Assembly (NCBI GenBank): GCA_000310025.1
Contig: FN648707.1
Span: 615,137 to 679,136, forward strand
Direction: 5' to 3'
From: Ectocarpus siliculosus
Lineage: Eukaryota; Sar; Phaeophyceae; Ectocarpales; Ectocarpaceae
DNA length: 64,000 nucleotides
Shown: one piece after another, positions 12,701 to 24,246 of the stretch
Numbering within the stretch: the stretch's first letter is position 1
How the letters are laid out: each line of letters opens with the position of its first letter
Notes under the pieces: model-generated
The model's input: the letters and a program-made list of their open reading frames with translations, nothing else
Told to the model about the DNA's origin: nothing
Databases searched by the model: none
Program-made: the position numbers and the translations under genes

Positions 12701-15700
12701 CGAAACATGTTGTGGTAGGGCACAATATAGCCGCCGTTTCGTCCTCAATTGTTGGGTTCACGGTACTGTAGTACAAGGAATACAGGCTCGAACTTTGAGA
12801 CCTGGTGAGTCTTCGACCGTATGCCTCCCTGGGAGCGTAGCATCGCCGTTCGCGAAAAAATAGATTTTCCAATCGATTCGTGCCGAAACTATGTACATTA
12901 CCTAGGGCTGGCCATTCTCCGCTGTACGATACAGCCCACAGAAGCAAGTTTCAAGGAGTCATCGTGCATGCAGCATTGCCCATCCACCACGTACCAAACG
13001 TGGGTCAAAACCGCGAGACGCCTGCGTGTCTGAGCATCTAATTTTCTCGGCCGTACGCGAATCTTCCCCGGCTTTTCCCCGTCCTACCGTGTCGTTGTGT
13101 GATTCGTAGGGGAGAGGCCACTGCGTAGTTTTCGAGACCTCGGCTATATCTGACTTCCTTGGACGAGAGCGGGACCCCCATGAGTACCTGGATTACGTCC
13201 ATTTAGATGTGAGTCACGTGGACCGCCGAAGGACGACACTTAGAGCCACGAAACGCTAGTTCATCGTGTTGTGTACATGCGGTGCTTCGTATATTGTGTC
13301 GAGGTATCAGGTTTTGCCCGCCGTGGGCCCACCGCTATACCTCTCAGTCACAGTACGCCCACGACTCGGTGGACCTCTTTCTTTCCTTTGGGATCCACAC
13401 TTTTTTGAAACGTGAACACCCTCCACGTGATCGAAGCGAGATGGCGGTCCCGACGTGCGTTGCGGTTTCCGACACCAACGTATCGATTTAAACATTTGTC
13501 TTGAAACCTAAAACCAGCGTTTGGGTTCCACATCGAGGGGTTGCACCACCCCGTAACAACTGTCTGCTGGGGCGAAAATAGCACCGGCCGACGGTGGGGG
13601 GACTGACAGTCCCCTCGATAGCCTCAACAGCTCACACGCACTGGGCGTATGGGGCGAGGTGTGTCCCGGGCATGCATTGAAGCAAAACGTCGCCCGGGTA
13701 TTCTACCTGTAGGACTGGTCGCGAACTGCTCTCTCAGGCAACATGAGTTGGAAGTTGTTATCGGAGCCACCGTACCGCTATCACGGCTTTGTCACCCCGA
13801 CAAACGCATGTGTTTCGCTGATGAACAGATGTACTGGTACCCCGGAGGTAAATTTGGAAACTCCACGACGTGCGTCAACGAAGGGGTGGAGTGGGCGGAC
13901 CACAGGTGAACACACGTCGTTTTGTTTGTTGTTGGTGGTGGTGGTGTTTTCCCCCAACATTGGACTTCATATCAATCTGGTACCAATACCCTTGTTCTGT
14001 GGCGGGGGCTCGCCCTTAACAATCCTGATCATGGGGGGTGTATTCGTCTTCCTCTTCGTGTACAGGGAGATGAACCTCAAGCATCTCCATCCCTCACGGT
14101 GCGTTCGGATAGCCTGACAGATCAACATATTCAAAATAAACGCCTCTGTACTTCACGCATTTTTCGCCCCCTATCTTGCGGCAGGGAGTGGGTCTATGGC
14201 TTCATGAGCGACCCCGAGGACCCCACAGCGATTTCAACAGGATTTCCGTTGTCCTACAGCTGCATCACGAATACCTCCAACACCCACATCTTCAACACGC
14301 TCGTGAGCAACAATTCGTCAAAATGTTGTCCGGGGACGAGAAGATCTTGCTGTTTGGTGACGTGGGGGAAGTTTCAGCTTGAACCACGGTTAGCCACGAC
14401 TTTCGTCCCCACCTTTCATTCAACCTACGTAGGAGGCCATCACACCGGGCTAACAAATAACCCCCTTGTTGTATGAACATGCCTTCACCATCACCATTGA
14501 AAGGCAAAATCAACTTCCCACATAAAGCATTTCGAACACGTTGGATTATTTCAAGGTGTGGCTTTAGTGTTGTCCTTCTGATTACCGGGCAACGGCCTAG
14601 TGTTTCCAATATCATCATATTTTGTCTTACCGTTCTGTGCTTGCGTTCGTGCTTCACGTGCTTGTGCTGCATGCATTCGTGTCAGGGCGTTGGACTCACG
14701 AACCAGAACAAGTTCATGTCGGATGACATCTCATCCTACAAAGCGCTATTTACGAATTTTGGGGTTCACAAGAATACGGTAAGTTGTCGCTGTCGCTGTC
14801 GCTGTCTCTGTCTCTGTCGCTGTCGCTGTCGGTGTGTTGCTATCCCGGCACATCTCAGTCGTACGCAATCGTGCTTCAAAAATGCAGGTAAACCCAAACA
14901 TCACAATGCCCTACGCCCATGTGTCTCTGGAGATGAAGCAACAGTTCGACTCCTGGGAGATCATCACAGAGTCCAACCCGTACGAGTTCGCCGAGATGTT
15001 TGGAAATATTGGCGGCTTTTGGGGTGAGTGAGACCTATGGGACCCCTGTCCAATCGAGGGGGCTTGTTTGTTCTGAGGAATGCGTGTTTCCTAACCTCAG
15101 AGATGAAAGACCGTTGTCTTACACACCACCACATTGCTGATCATTTTTCAGGACTGATCTCCACGAGGCTGCCATACTTCATCGTCGAAGTCACGCCGCA
15201 TTTCTCGCTCGTAAACGCTACACGAGAACTGACACTCGTCGACGAACAATCACACATGACCTTGTGTGCTGCCGCAATAGTTTTGTGTCCTACTTAATTC
15301 CACAGCACCCACAGCAACGTACTACTTCAACGTCATCGCTACTGCACCTTGAAAACACATCCATCAACACCGCAATAGCGTCATGCCATTCCCTCTCTTG
15401 CCGCTATGGATGATGGCAGCCTCCTAACATAGTGACATATCTGTTACAGCGTTCTTTTAACGCTTAGACTATGCCATGCAAAAATTTCACAATTGAACCC
15501 GTCAGACTTTGCAGGTCGACACGATACCCCGACTGCAACCTAGCGCGAACGCCTTGGTCCCACCTGACGCAACTCTGCCTTACGAACTGCGGAGCGTATA
15601 TTTTTCAACGGCTCGCAGGCATTGTCATCGGGCTCGAATCCGACCCATTCCACTATTGACTTGAATGTTACCATCCTCATTAGGGTTTTCACCAATTACC

Positions 15701-18700
15701 ACAATCGCAGGCATGGTGATTTTGCCCGGTGTATCGCGCCCGTTGAAAAACATGCTAACTCGGAAGTTACTTATTACTCGCTGTTCGACTCAAACTTAAC
15801 CGAGGTAACGCACATCGTGCACTTCATATTTAACAATGTTTTGCACTCCGTATTCATGCTTAATCTTCGCGCCGACTCCATTCCCTGGGCCGGTCCACGT
15901 CATCATGAGCTTTGACGTGGGTTTACGCACCCACGCCCTTAGTGCGAAAACACCAACCGCAAGGTTAGGTAGCTCGCCCCGACTAGCATGCCTCCTTTGT
16001 TTATCAGGATTCTGCTTGACCATGTCCTGCACCTGTTTATGCATTTCCTGTTGAACAGCCACTACGTCAATGACCTTTCGCTTACCCCCCTCGTCATTTA
16101 GCACATCCATCTGCCGGTCTTCTCCAGAAGCAGACGTTATCGTGGAAAACTCAATTCGCAGTGCGCTACTAAACAGCACATGGTAAGGCGTACTCGCGTA
16201 ACGTTGACGAGAAGCGGTATTCAAAAACCACTGTATGGCCGAGACCAAATCAACCCACGCGCGCAAGTCTCTCCTTTCTTCTTGTAAAACCGTCTTCAAA
16301 CCAAGGACTAATTCCTTCATCATCCGTTCGAAGGTTCCCCCCTGGCATGTTGACTACCACATGCATCACCTCAAAGCATGTTCGAGGTTTTTTTATATTG
16401 AGATTTGTCAAGTGAGATGCGATATCGCTGACCCACACTTGCGCAACACCCAGAGCCTTGCACCAACCCAGGAAAATTAGGTCTGTCAGAGCGGCCGTGC
16501 GTCCCTCCGTTGGTTCTAACCACACGAAGTTGCTAAGATAGCTGCTAAGATAATCCATCACCACAAAAAAGTGTTCGGAATCCAACTCCCTCTTCCAAGC
16601 CTTCGACTTTCAACGCCCCACTCTGGCCAAAATACAGATAGTCTCCCTGAATTTGTTCGCCCGGCCTGGTACCTTGCGTTTTTCCAAGCAGCCTTGGAAC
16701 CGTTTCATCCGCCGTCCAATCTACACAATGCAGGCACGGTTTGACAAATGATTTCACCTGACTCTCCATGCGAAACCAACAGCAGTATAGTTTTGTAATC
16801 GATGCAAAATTGCCGCCTTGCCCCGATGTCCCGCCCCTCGCATATGAGCGCAAACCATGAGCCGTTGTGGTAGTTCTATGGCACATTCACGAACACATAT
16901 AGCTTCGCGCCCCTGTACCTTGACATGAAAGATTCCTTCGCTGTCCTCCACGGCCTTTCTACAAGCCGCCATGAAACTATCTGCTCCATACGCCCTACTT
17001 CTGACTTGTTTGCGTGCACCCTGGCCAACTCGATGTACGACCTCATTCCATGGCTTCGCGTCGTCAGGTTTGCTCGGCGCAAACACAGCCACTGCCCTAA
17101 CCTTCATCGCAGGAACATTCGACCCACCTCGATAGACAGTAGTCCCCGCGGCAATTTCTCTCGCCAAAGATGTGCCTGATGGTGTACTGGACCTCCGCCG
17201 TCACCACCTTTCACTGCTCCAGACGCCGGGCAGCAGTCTCAGGCAACGACCACACGCACGCATCAGGATTGAAAATGTGTGCGAGAGTGCGATGGTCGGC
17301 CAATGAACTCACATCGGCCCTCATTAGGTTGGCCAGTCTCTTGCACGTGCCGATGGCGAAATGATCTTTGGCAACAGTCGCCCAGTTCATCTGAGAACCT
17401 TCGAACGTACCGCTGAGGAAGGCGACCGGCCCGTGGGCGGCGAGACTGCCGTCAATGCACACCCCCAATTTCATCAGGGTTGCTCCTCTGAGCAGGATCG
17501 TGTTGTCCTCGCCAGGCATGACAGAAAAACGGCATGTTTGCTCCAACGCCACTGGACGGTAGTTTCAACCGCATCAGGCATGTCTTTTCGGTTGTAGACA
17601 CCAAATTACCGTCTGCCATCCGGACATGATGCGCACCGTCCGTGGGCTGCGTGACGAGAACTCGAGGAAAATCAAACCTGTAGCTTCCGCGCAACGCGTT
17701 CCGACATAGACGTCGGATCAGACCCGGAGCTCTGCACCGCACGCACCGGGCACGCCGTACGCCCGGCTGCCCCCGGCGCAGACAAACCACCCAAACACCG
17801 CGTGCCAACGCGATCCACGTGGACTCCTTCGGCGTGCATGCTCACGACGCCATCCATGGTCTTGGACCGCCACGCTAGAACCGTCATAACGTCAGGCGAC
17901 GCAGTAGTCCCCTGAGCGGGAGCAGGCGGCGGGGGAAGTAGCGCTGCCACCTCATCACGATTCTGCTACTCCGAAGAGGAGGTCCTACCCTGGACGATTA
18001 AACCCAGCCGCTGACCCGCTCGTTGCTGCTGACGTCGCGCCGGTTACTTTCCGGACCCGCCGCCGCAGCGGCAGGTTTGCCCCCAGACTTGTCTGGCGAG
18101 GCCTTATTGCAATCCCGGGCGAAATGGTCTGGCTTGTCGCAACATCCAGCAACTCCCAGAAGAGACTGACTAGCCACCTTGCCACCACCGGGACGTTGGC
18201 CCGGTTGCTTGCCGGGCGCGCCCTCACGAGCCGCGTGTTCAGACTTCTAGCCCACAGCACGAGCTTCGCCACGGGCTTTTACACCCCGCGCCGACCATAT
18301 CTATTTTCTTCCTGTCAGTAGTGGCCTCCGTTTCCCATCACCGTCAACACACACGCCCAGGATCAGTGTTCCAGTTGCCTTGAAGCTCGAGAGGGCTCTC
18401 GGCGTTCGCCTTACACTCTGGGCGAGAAATCCCACTCACCAGAGCCTTGCTAGCGACGTGCGTCGACTCCTGACTCAAACCGTCGTCTTTGTCGCGGTAC
18501 AGCCGAGCCACGATCGCGCTACCCGCCAGAGTGTATCCCAACGAGCTACGGACAGCATACAGGTGTTCGAGTACCGTGGCGCCAGGATTCACGGTAGCTG
18601 TGCGGGTCCCGCCCACTTTCGCCACAACCGGTGCATCCAAAGCGTCACCCGAAAGTTCGATATTTGCGGTCTTCGCTCCAGCAGCAACTCTGACACTGAC

Positions 18701-20006
18701 GTAGGCCGCCGCTGCCCCACCCGACGTTCGTTATCACGCGCGTGTACTCCACGTTCCGAAGCAGAAGCCTCTTCGATGCAGCAGAGAACAGCGTCTTCCC
18801 ATACTCGGGGCGGCTTCGGGGTGGAGCCGAGAACCACCTCGCTCACACTCACCCGAGTAGGGCTCGTGTCGTCATCCGTAGACGACTTGGCCTCGGGCGT
18901 GACACTGCCGCCGCGTCCACCTTTGCCTCGCCCTTCCATCTCCTGACCACTCCTCGTGACCAGGCAATTTGCGTTGTCGTTGCGACTCACCTCGCCACAA
19001 CTGTAGCAGACTCTCGCACAGACTTTGACGCGAAGTACGTACTTCCAGCCTATGCTGTAAAACTTGAAACCTCCGGCCCACCTCCGAAGGACCGCCAGAT
19101 GAACTATGTATACATAATGTGGAACCCTCGTCCAAACAAGGGTGTGTGTTTGTTCACTGAGGGGCCCTTTGGTTGGTTATCGTACCTCAGGGATATAAGA
19201 TCGTTGGTCAACATACCACCCAGAGCTCTTCATTTACCTGGACGGACCTCAACGAGGCAGCCGTATGACATCGTCGAAGGCTAGCCGTGTTTCTCTCTCC
19301 AATGCATCATTGGAAAACACACGACCCACAGCTATTAATTTGCCAGTACTGACCTCAAGGAGGCATCCGTATGACATCGTCGAAGTCAAGCCGCGGTTCT
19401 CTTCCTACACGTTACACGTGAACCTACACTTTTCGAGACCGCTCATTTACGACTTTGAAAACTGCCGCAACTCTACCCTACATTACCACAAGCAAACAAA
19501 CTGACATCTAAATTGATGTCGCATACTCTTCATCAAGCGTGGTTGCATCCCCGCCTTTGTGCTTGAACTGGGAGAACAGACCTTGTACTCTAGCGACTCG
19601 CGAGAACTCTTGGTAATGAATCACGTGGCGTGTACCGACCGTTGTAGCTCATAGATTTGTTCAACTTTGTCTCGGTTGCCACAAACCCCTTCCGCTCGCT
19701 CCCACGCCCACAGATCTTCTACTCATACTGTGGCCGTTATGCTTTGTCGCGGCCACTCAACAAGATCCCCACCTCAAACCTCGAAGCTTCACGAAGTCGG
19801 TCATCAGGGGGGCCGAACGCGCGGCGGGTGTTACCAAAGTGGTCGCGCGTGTGGCACCGATCAGACACTCCAGCTCAAAGAGCCATGCTTCCGCGGTAGA
19901 TGGCTTCGAAGGCCAAGAAGTAGTACCCGCGTGGGATCGACAACCCGCGCAACGGCAACAGCCCCCCCAGTCAGCCACCAACTGGCAGGAAGCGCGCCGC
20001 GTTTGA
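6798..20006 (+). CDS. Copy A: two-membrane-segment protein, function unknown, 11 exons
   Basis: The predicted product is 480 residues. Exons are 6798-6802 (ATG TG), 7569-7648, 11482-11549, 12024-12266, 13110-13208, 13631-13905, 14066-14098, 14185-14302, 14686-14778, 14888-15023 and 19714-20006 (stop TGA). All have AG/GT borders, all phases fit, and the sum is 1443 bases. Residues 1-14 are basic (HRRR), and about 15-34 form a membrane segment (AVVVWTVSVVAILSY). The next region has YPDLWIC at about 57-63, GCD and EEEC cysteines, and sequons NCS, NST, NTS and NIT. FGNIGGFW precedes a second membrane segment (LLLILWPLCFVAA, about 385-398) and a basic tail of about 80 residues. Intron 10 holds a 4.5-kb LTR fossil and intron 2 about 3.3 kb of extra DNA. 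The family is unrecognised. Exon 7 (14066-14098) has the least certain 5' border. Confidence 0.75.
7649..11481 (+). other. Enlarged intron 2 of copy A
   Basis: This intron is 3.8 kb, against 551 bases in B, 464 in C and 484 in D. Similarity to the other copies is visible at the 5' end (to about 7760) and resumes at about 11130, so roughly 3.3 kb in between is extra. Open frames of up to about 130 codons occur (for example 8097-8501) but none shows a recognisable domain. The segment contains a 12-bp inverted repeat around GGAGATCTCCGG (7830-7879) and a fragment at 9702-10060 that resembles 55790-56090. Confidence 0.6.
9702..10060 (-). repeat. Dispersed fragment related to 55790-56090
   Basis: Read on the minus strand, this block contains GGCATGCCTCC followed by a CGATTCTCCAA stretch and a peptide frame with MPPSQRRFS and later RQYGPQG. 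The plus strand at 55890-56090 has the same landmarks in the same order, encoding MPPSQRRFS and RQYLPQ. Both lie inside introns of the gene family, in different introns, so this is probably a mobile or dispersed sequence. No domain is recognised. Confidence 0.45.
14786..14832 (+). repeat. TGTCGC/TGTCTC hexamer microsatellite
   Basis: About eight units of TGTCGC with some TGTCTC variants lie directly after the exon-9 donor (GTAAGT) inside intron 9 of copy A. A short remnant of the same motif is present in the equivalent intron of copy B near 29110. Confidence 0.85.
15038..15480 (-). repeat. Left LTR (3' LTR) of the intron-10 element
   Basis: Landmarks shared with 19118-19530 include GGGACCCCTGTCC / GGAACCCTCGTCC near the outer start, CTTGTTTGTTC / TGTGTTTGTTC, and TTCATCGTCGAAGTCACGCC / GACATCGTCGAAGTCAAGCC. 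The match is patchy. The inner boundary is approximate. Confidence 0.6.
19118..19530 (-). repeat. Right LTR (5' LTR) of the intron-10 element
   Basis: Starts with TGTGGAACCCTCGTCC and shares several blocks with the left repeat. It contains an internal partial duplication: the GACCTCAA(C/G)GAGGCA and CGTATGACATCGTCGAAG block occurs twice, near 19248 and 19352. The outer boundary is approximate. No clean target duplication could be fixed. Confidence 0.6.
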
Positions 20007-21989
20007 ACGAGGGCGAATGCCTTTCACATCTTCAGGACGAACGCACCCCACGAGCGGGAAAAGTGAAAAAGTCGGGGCATCGAAAGCGGGGGAGCCGTCA
20101 ATGTAAGGCGAATAGTCCTGGGTGGTGGTACCACGAGTAGCGGGGAGGTTCATGTTTAAGGTTAGTGCTTTTCTCGAAATTGTGAGGTGGATTTCGTTTT
20201 ATCCACGATTAACATCGACCCACCCTCGCGCCCGGGGAGCGTATTACGAAGAGCAGGCATCAGCTCCAGTGTCTCGCCGCGTGGTGAGTAAGGCTTCTTC
20301 GGATTTGAGTCTGGACTTGTTGGAGGGGGGTACCACACGGTGCGGTGTATTTTGTATACATATGGCACTCATTCAGCGGCACGGGGCGGCGAAGAGGTGT
20401 TGGCGGCTGTGTTCCTGTGGAGTTCATAAAACTGTAGTTTCTCGACAGGACAGCGAGCTTGAGAAATAGTCGACCGGTACAAAGTTGGTTGTTGCATTGG
20501 TTGTCATGCAACCTGCTCTTGTCATGTTTTGTGTGAAGATATTCATAGTGCTTCCTTGTATGGTGCCCCAGTACAATTCTGTTTGTTTTTTCGTAGTGGT
20601 AGTTCTCGATCTCGTCCTTTACCGAATTGATGTCTTTCGATGCCTAGCAAGAATTGTTGGATACCATTTTTGCCTGAATGCGTACGGGATGACGGAGTTA
20701 CCGGTTGGTTGTTTTCTCTGCCGCCAGCCAGCCTCTACGTTCCACTAGCCTACAAAAAGGGGAAGACTTTGACGCGACGGTGGTGTGGGAAACGAGAGAA
20801 CGTTTCCGAAGAGAACAACTGAGGTGACTGTCTTGCAGGGATTCAGGACAAGTGGCCGACGGCAGGCACCGTCCGATTGGCAGTTGAAAGTGCTCCTTGC
20901 TTGCGTACAGTAAACACGGGCGCCCTCGGCGATCGAAGGGGCATGCGTGAGTGACGAAAGCAGGTGTTTCCGTGCTTCCTGTGTACTCTCGACAAGGACG
21001 ACGTGCGTATCCGAACAAATGACAACATATCATACGCGAAAGATGCTTCTTTGAACTTTGAAGCCAACACATCCACCGGAAATCAACGACAGCACTAAGT
21101 CCACCGACCCCGATCGCCATCCTGTAGGAGCCGCAATATCTCCTGCCAGCTTGAAAACTCATCCCACACCCACCGACGCCGCCGTCCCCGCGACGTTCAC
21201 CCCTCGTGTCAACCCGTTGGTTGTGCGGGTCGTGGCGGTCTTGAGAGACCTGAGAAGGCTCTCCCCCTCGCGCCCGAGATGTGATCTACTGCTGCTGCTG
21301 CTGCTGCCGTGGACGTACAGCGAAAGCGGGTGCGCGGAGAGCGTGGAGAGCGGTGGGAATTGCACGAAAGAGGAGCGTACAGGGAGAGTCAATCCGGATG
21401 GGGAATCAAGATGTTGCCAATCCTGGTTCAGGGTTGACGGGAAGCGGGGTGGGGTTCGTGAGAGAGGATGATTCGATGGTGGCGTCAGCGTTTAGCACCT
21501 ACCAGGTTGAGGCTGTCCTTTGTTGGAAAATTCACCGCGAGAAGGTCCTGGCCACAGGATAAACCATCAAAACGTTCTCCACATGTATTGGGTTGGTTTT
21601 GTGTCGGGTGAGGCAAGGTACAAATTTTCAGCTTTGGGGGCGCAATATCAACGCATTAGGCATGCTGGTAGATACATTTAGCTTGATGGTCTGGTACCGC
21701 GAGCCAACATCGTCCAGGCCCCGCGGCCGCCACAAATCTCCACCGGCATGTTCATTACCAGTTGTCAGGGGGGGCAGGTGGCGGCCCCAAGATTATAGCT
21801 GAGAAGGGCGACCCTGCATGTGGTTGTGGTATTCGGTACGCAGCTGAACGGGCTACAAATGCTTGCATTGAGCGGAGCACGCCCCGTGCTGCGCTGTTGT
21901 GTGTACCGAACGGCCGGGAGGTAATGTTGCTAAGGACTGCTTCCGAAAGGGGCCGGCTACAATAAAGATACTTTTTATAGTTTTGCTAA

Positions 21990-22105
21990 AGCGCCCCATG
22001 GGCACTTTGTTGCCCATGGTAGACAGTTGGGCATGCCCGTGGGTAGCCCGTGTGCGGCCCATGGGCGGCCCATGGGCAACCCATGGGAAGCCCATGGGCG
22101 GCCAA
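21990..22105. repeat. CCCATGGG palindrome array 1
   Basis: At least five exact copies of the self-complementary octamer CCCATGGG, plus near copies, lie within about 115 bases. They are separated by short GC spacers, for example GCGG, GCAA and GAAGC-type linkers. The block lies in DNA that is absent from the equivalent 3' flank of copy C. Confidence 0.85.
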
Positions 22106-22274
22106 CGAGAGCCCTTCAACCGGAACCAGCGTACTCCTAAGCAATAGATAATCTGCTTCGGAACGGGCATTGTAGCGGCTAATAACCCTTACGCCATCCT
22201 TAACCCTAACCCCAAGCCCACACGATACGTGCGAGGTTGGCGCTGGTGGCTAAGTTCTAGGTTGATATGGTGGG

Positions 22275-22372
22275 CACTTCATGGTCACTTCATGGACTGC
22301 CCACGGGTCACCCATGGGCAGTCCATGGGCAGTCCATGGGCAGTCCATGGGCGGCCCATGAAGTGACCATGT
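22275..22372. repeat. CCCATGGG palindrome array 2 with inverted ends
   Basis: One CCCATGGG and three TCCATGGG units spaced at 11 bases (GGGCAGTCCAT) lie between inverted arms. The left arm reads TGGTCACTTCATGG and the right arm CCATGAAGTGACCA, so the block can fold into one long hairpin. It sits about 170 bases after array 1. Confidence 0.85.
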
Positions 22373-22830
22373 GCAGTTAGCAGTACTGTCAGTAGTGTGG
22401 GAGATTGGGTGACCACGCGATGGGCTCTTGTTGTTTAGATGTTTCTAACAGTAGCCTCTCGAGGCGAAAGTATCCGTGGAGACTCATCGTCACCTACCAA
22501 GGCACGCTCGACGCCGCTAGAAGGTCTATATGGTACACTCGCGCCCGACACGCGAGAATAGTCGGAGCAGTCTACAGCTCTTCGGCGCAATATCAACGCA
22601 TGGGTCGGTACAAACTCAAAGGAAGCGAACCAGGTACTAGTCTACTGCTGTACCAAGCATACTAGAGGTAAAACCGCGGGGGTGCCAAGATTCCGACATC
22701 CGCCTACATACAACACGGGGGGTTCGCGCTGCTGCTAAATCGGTACGGAAAATGAGGTATTTTCCCCTTCCGAGTGACGGGCGAACTACAGTAGTAGGGG
22801 AAGATAAGGGTTGAGAGATGTTGGGCTAGC

Positions 22831-24100
22831 GGTGCTGCACCCTTTGGTTGAAATTACATGTACAGTAGTACGACGCACATCACGCACGCAGCGATAGAGA
22901 ACAACCTCGACTGCGTCAGTTATACTGGTTTGTACAGATATTCAGATAGTCTAGCCGTCTACTGTACTAGTCTAGTTTTGACCTACTGTAGTACATAGGC
23001 TGGGGTTACTTGTACAGTTCCTCGTGTGGGCTACAAATGGCCGCTACATGTACATGTCTGTATGTGTACGTAGCACACAGAATATACTCTAGTCTATGTT
23101 TAATGGATGTTGAGCATGGAGTTTAACTGCCAAGGGCGCTGTCTAGGCTATATCTGTAAAAACACGACTTTTTGTTGGTGATGATGTGTCGTGGGTTATT
23201 TTGCGGTAAAATAACAGCGTATGCATACCAGAGGGAGACTGCCCACAGTCGCCAGTCAGTCAGTCTGATGTTCCTGTACAGCAGTAGTCAGTCGGTCTGA
23301 TGGCTGATGCTGATGAAATCCTTGCTGGTTCTTGGTTCGTTCTTGGTTGGTGTGACGCGTGCGTGTAGCGTCGGGATTGATTGTGGCTCATGGCGCCGGT
23401 TGCCTTCTAGGCAGTTGACTCGTTGAATCGGTGTTCGGCTATTTCGGCCACACCTTACCGTTCGGCCACCATGTTGTTGTTGGTATTGTTGTTGATCTCT
23501 CTACTCAATACCTTTTCTACTGTAGTCTAACACTTGACGGGGTCGATTCCCGTGGTCATAGGCTAACTGTGACTGTGAGTACACCACATCCCGTTCGACT
23601 GTGGGTATATCTCGAATGGGTAGTCTTTGTGTGTGTGTTATTATTTATTCCTTAATAAATTGGTTCTGGGTGCGGGGGAACCGTCGCTTGAACCGTTCGT
23701 TGTTCGTTGCTCTTTATCCCCGATTGTCCGTGCAACAACGCCTGCACTTCCACTTCACGGTCGAAGGAAGAGGAACGGCTGGATCCTTCTCGCGATGAAA
23801 ACTACATACCTGGTACGTTTACCTTAGAACAAAGCAACCAAGATGGCGGAGAAAAAAACTCCAAGGTGGCGTCCTGAAACTGTACCGAAGGGTGTAAAGC
23901 CCGACGCGCGTAGTGCTGTGCTGCAGAACGGATGAAAAAAAATAATATTGGAAAAGAGAAAGCAAAAAATAATAATAGAGGATCTGGCGCGTCCACACTT
24001 CACAATGGTTTTTTGTTCCGTAAATCTAAAGGAGCCCGACGTCCAGAAGAAACGGATAAACAATTTCCAGAGAGGAAGGTTCTTCACATGTCGGAACGCA
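22831..24100. other. Spacer between units A and B
   Basis: No gene, RNA gene or clear mobile element can be supported here. Short palindromic words such as TGTACAGTA and TACATGTACATGT are frequent between 22860 and 23060. A short block near 23760-23810 (CGGCTGGATCCTTCTCGCG) resembles 5540-5565. Confidence 0.5.
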
Positions 24101-24246
24101 TGCCGATGCACACGCACACAGGTGCAGTAAACACCCGGCTGCCATCTCATCTGTTGCGCCACACACCCGCTACAAGCGAGTATCGGGGAGGAAGCAACAG
24201 CCGCCTTCATTTCCTTCTCTCATTGAATGTTAACAAGAGTGAGAGA
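24100..24246 (+). promoter_or_regulatory. Leader module of copy B
   Basis: Shares with the other leader modules the blocks ATCGGGGAGGAAGCAAC, GCCGCC and a GAATGTTAACAAGAGTGAGAGA-type stretch just before the start codon at 24247. Probably promoter and 5' UTR, by conservation only. Confidence 0.5.

Larger units (their letters stand above)
15038..19530 (-). mobile_element. Old Ty3/gypsy-type LTR retroelement inside copy A intron 10
   Basis: The element's parts lie on the minus strand. From right to left they are gag with a zinc-knuckle-like motif (GCCDKPDHFARDC, about 18100), a protease-like region (about 17640-17460), an RNase H-like region (about 17420-17270), an integrase zinc-binding region (about 16890-16700), an integrase core (about 16585-16300) and an integrase C-terminal part (about 16100-15800). 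Diverged direct repeats flank it at about 15038-15480 and 19118-19530. Copies B, C and D have only about 250 bases in this intron, and shared intron sequence resumes at about 19545, so the insertion is clear. It is broken with many breaks, its set of parts is incomplete, and the strong LTR divergence marks it as old. Confidence 0.82.
20007..22830. other. 3' flank of unit A
   Basis: This stretch is partly shared with the 3' flanks of B, C and D. The clearest shared block is near 21690-21830 (TGGTACCGCGAGCCAACATC, then a G-run and GTGGCGGCCCCAAGA), which matches 31670-31790, 49490-49600 and, inverted, 51660-51770. No gene can be supported. A CTG microsatellite lies at about 21289-21308. Between 21955 and 22390 the shared sequence is replaced by DNA rich in CCCATGGG palindromes. 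Confidence 0.6.

Noticed and set aside
13743-14117. Alternative plus-strand frame through exon 6 of copy A and the following intron
   Set aside because: It is open in A only. The frame giving MYWYPGG and GNSTTC is the one conserved in all four copies.
14176-14382. Second open frame through exon 8 (GVGLWLHERPRGP...)
   Set aside because: It is also open in C, but the frame giving EWVYGF and CITNTSNTHIFN matches the splice phases and carries a sequon, so this one is taken as a shadow.
22000-22372. CRISPR-like array
   Set aside because: Units are 8-11 bases, palindromic and not separated by uniform unique spacers, and the genome is eukaryotic.
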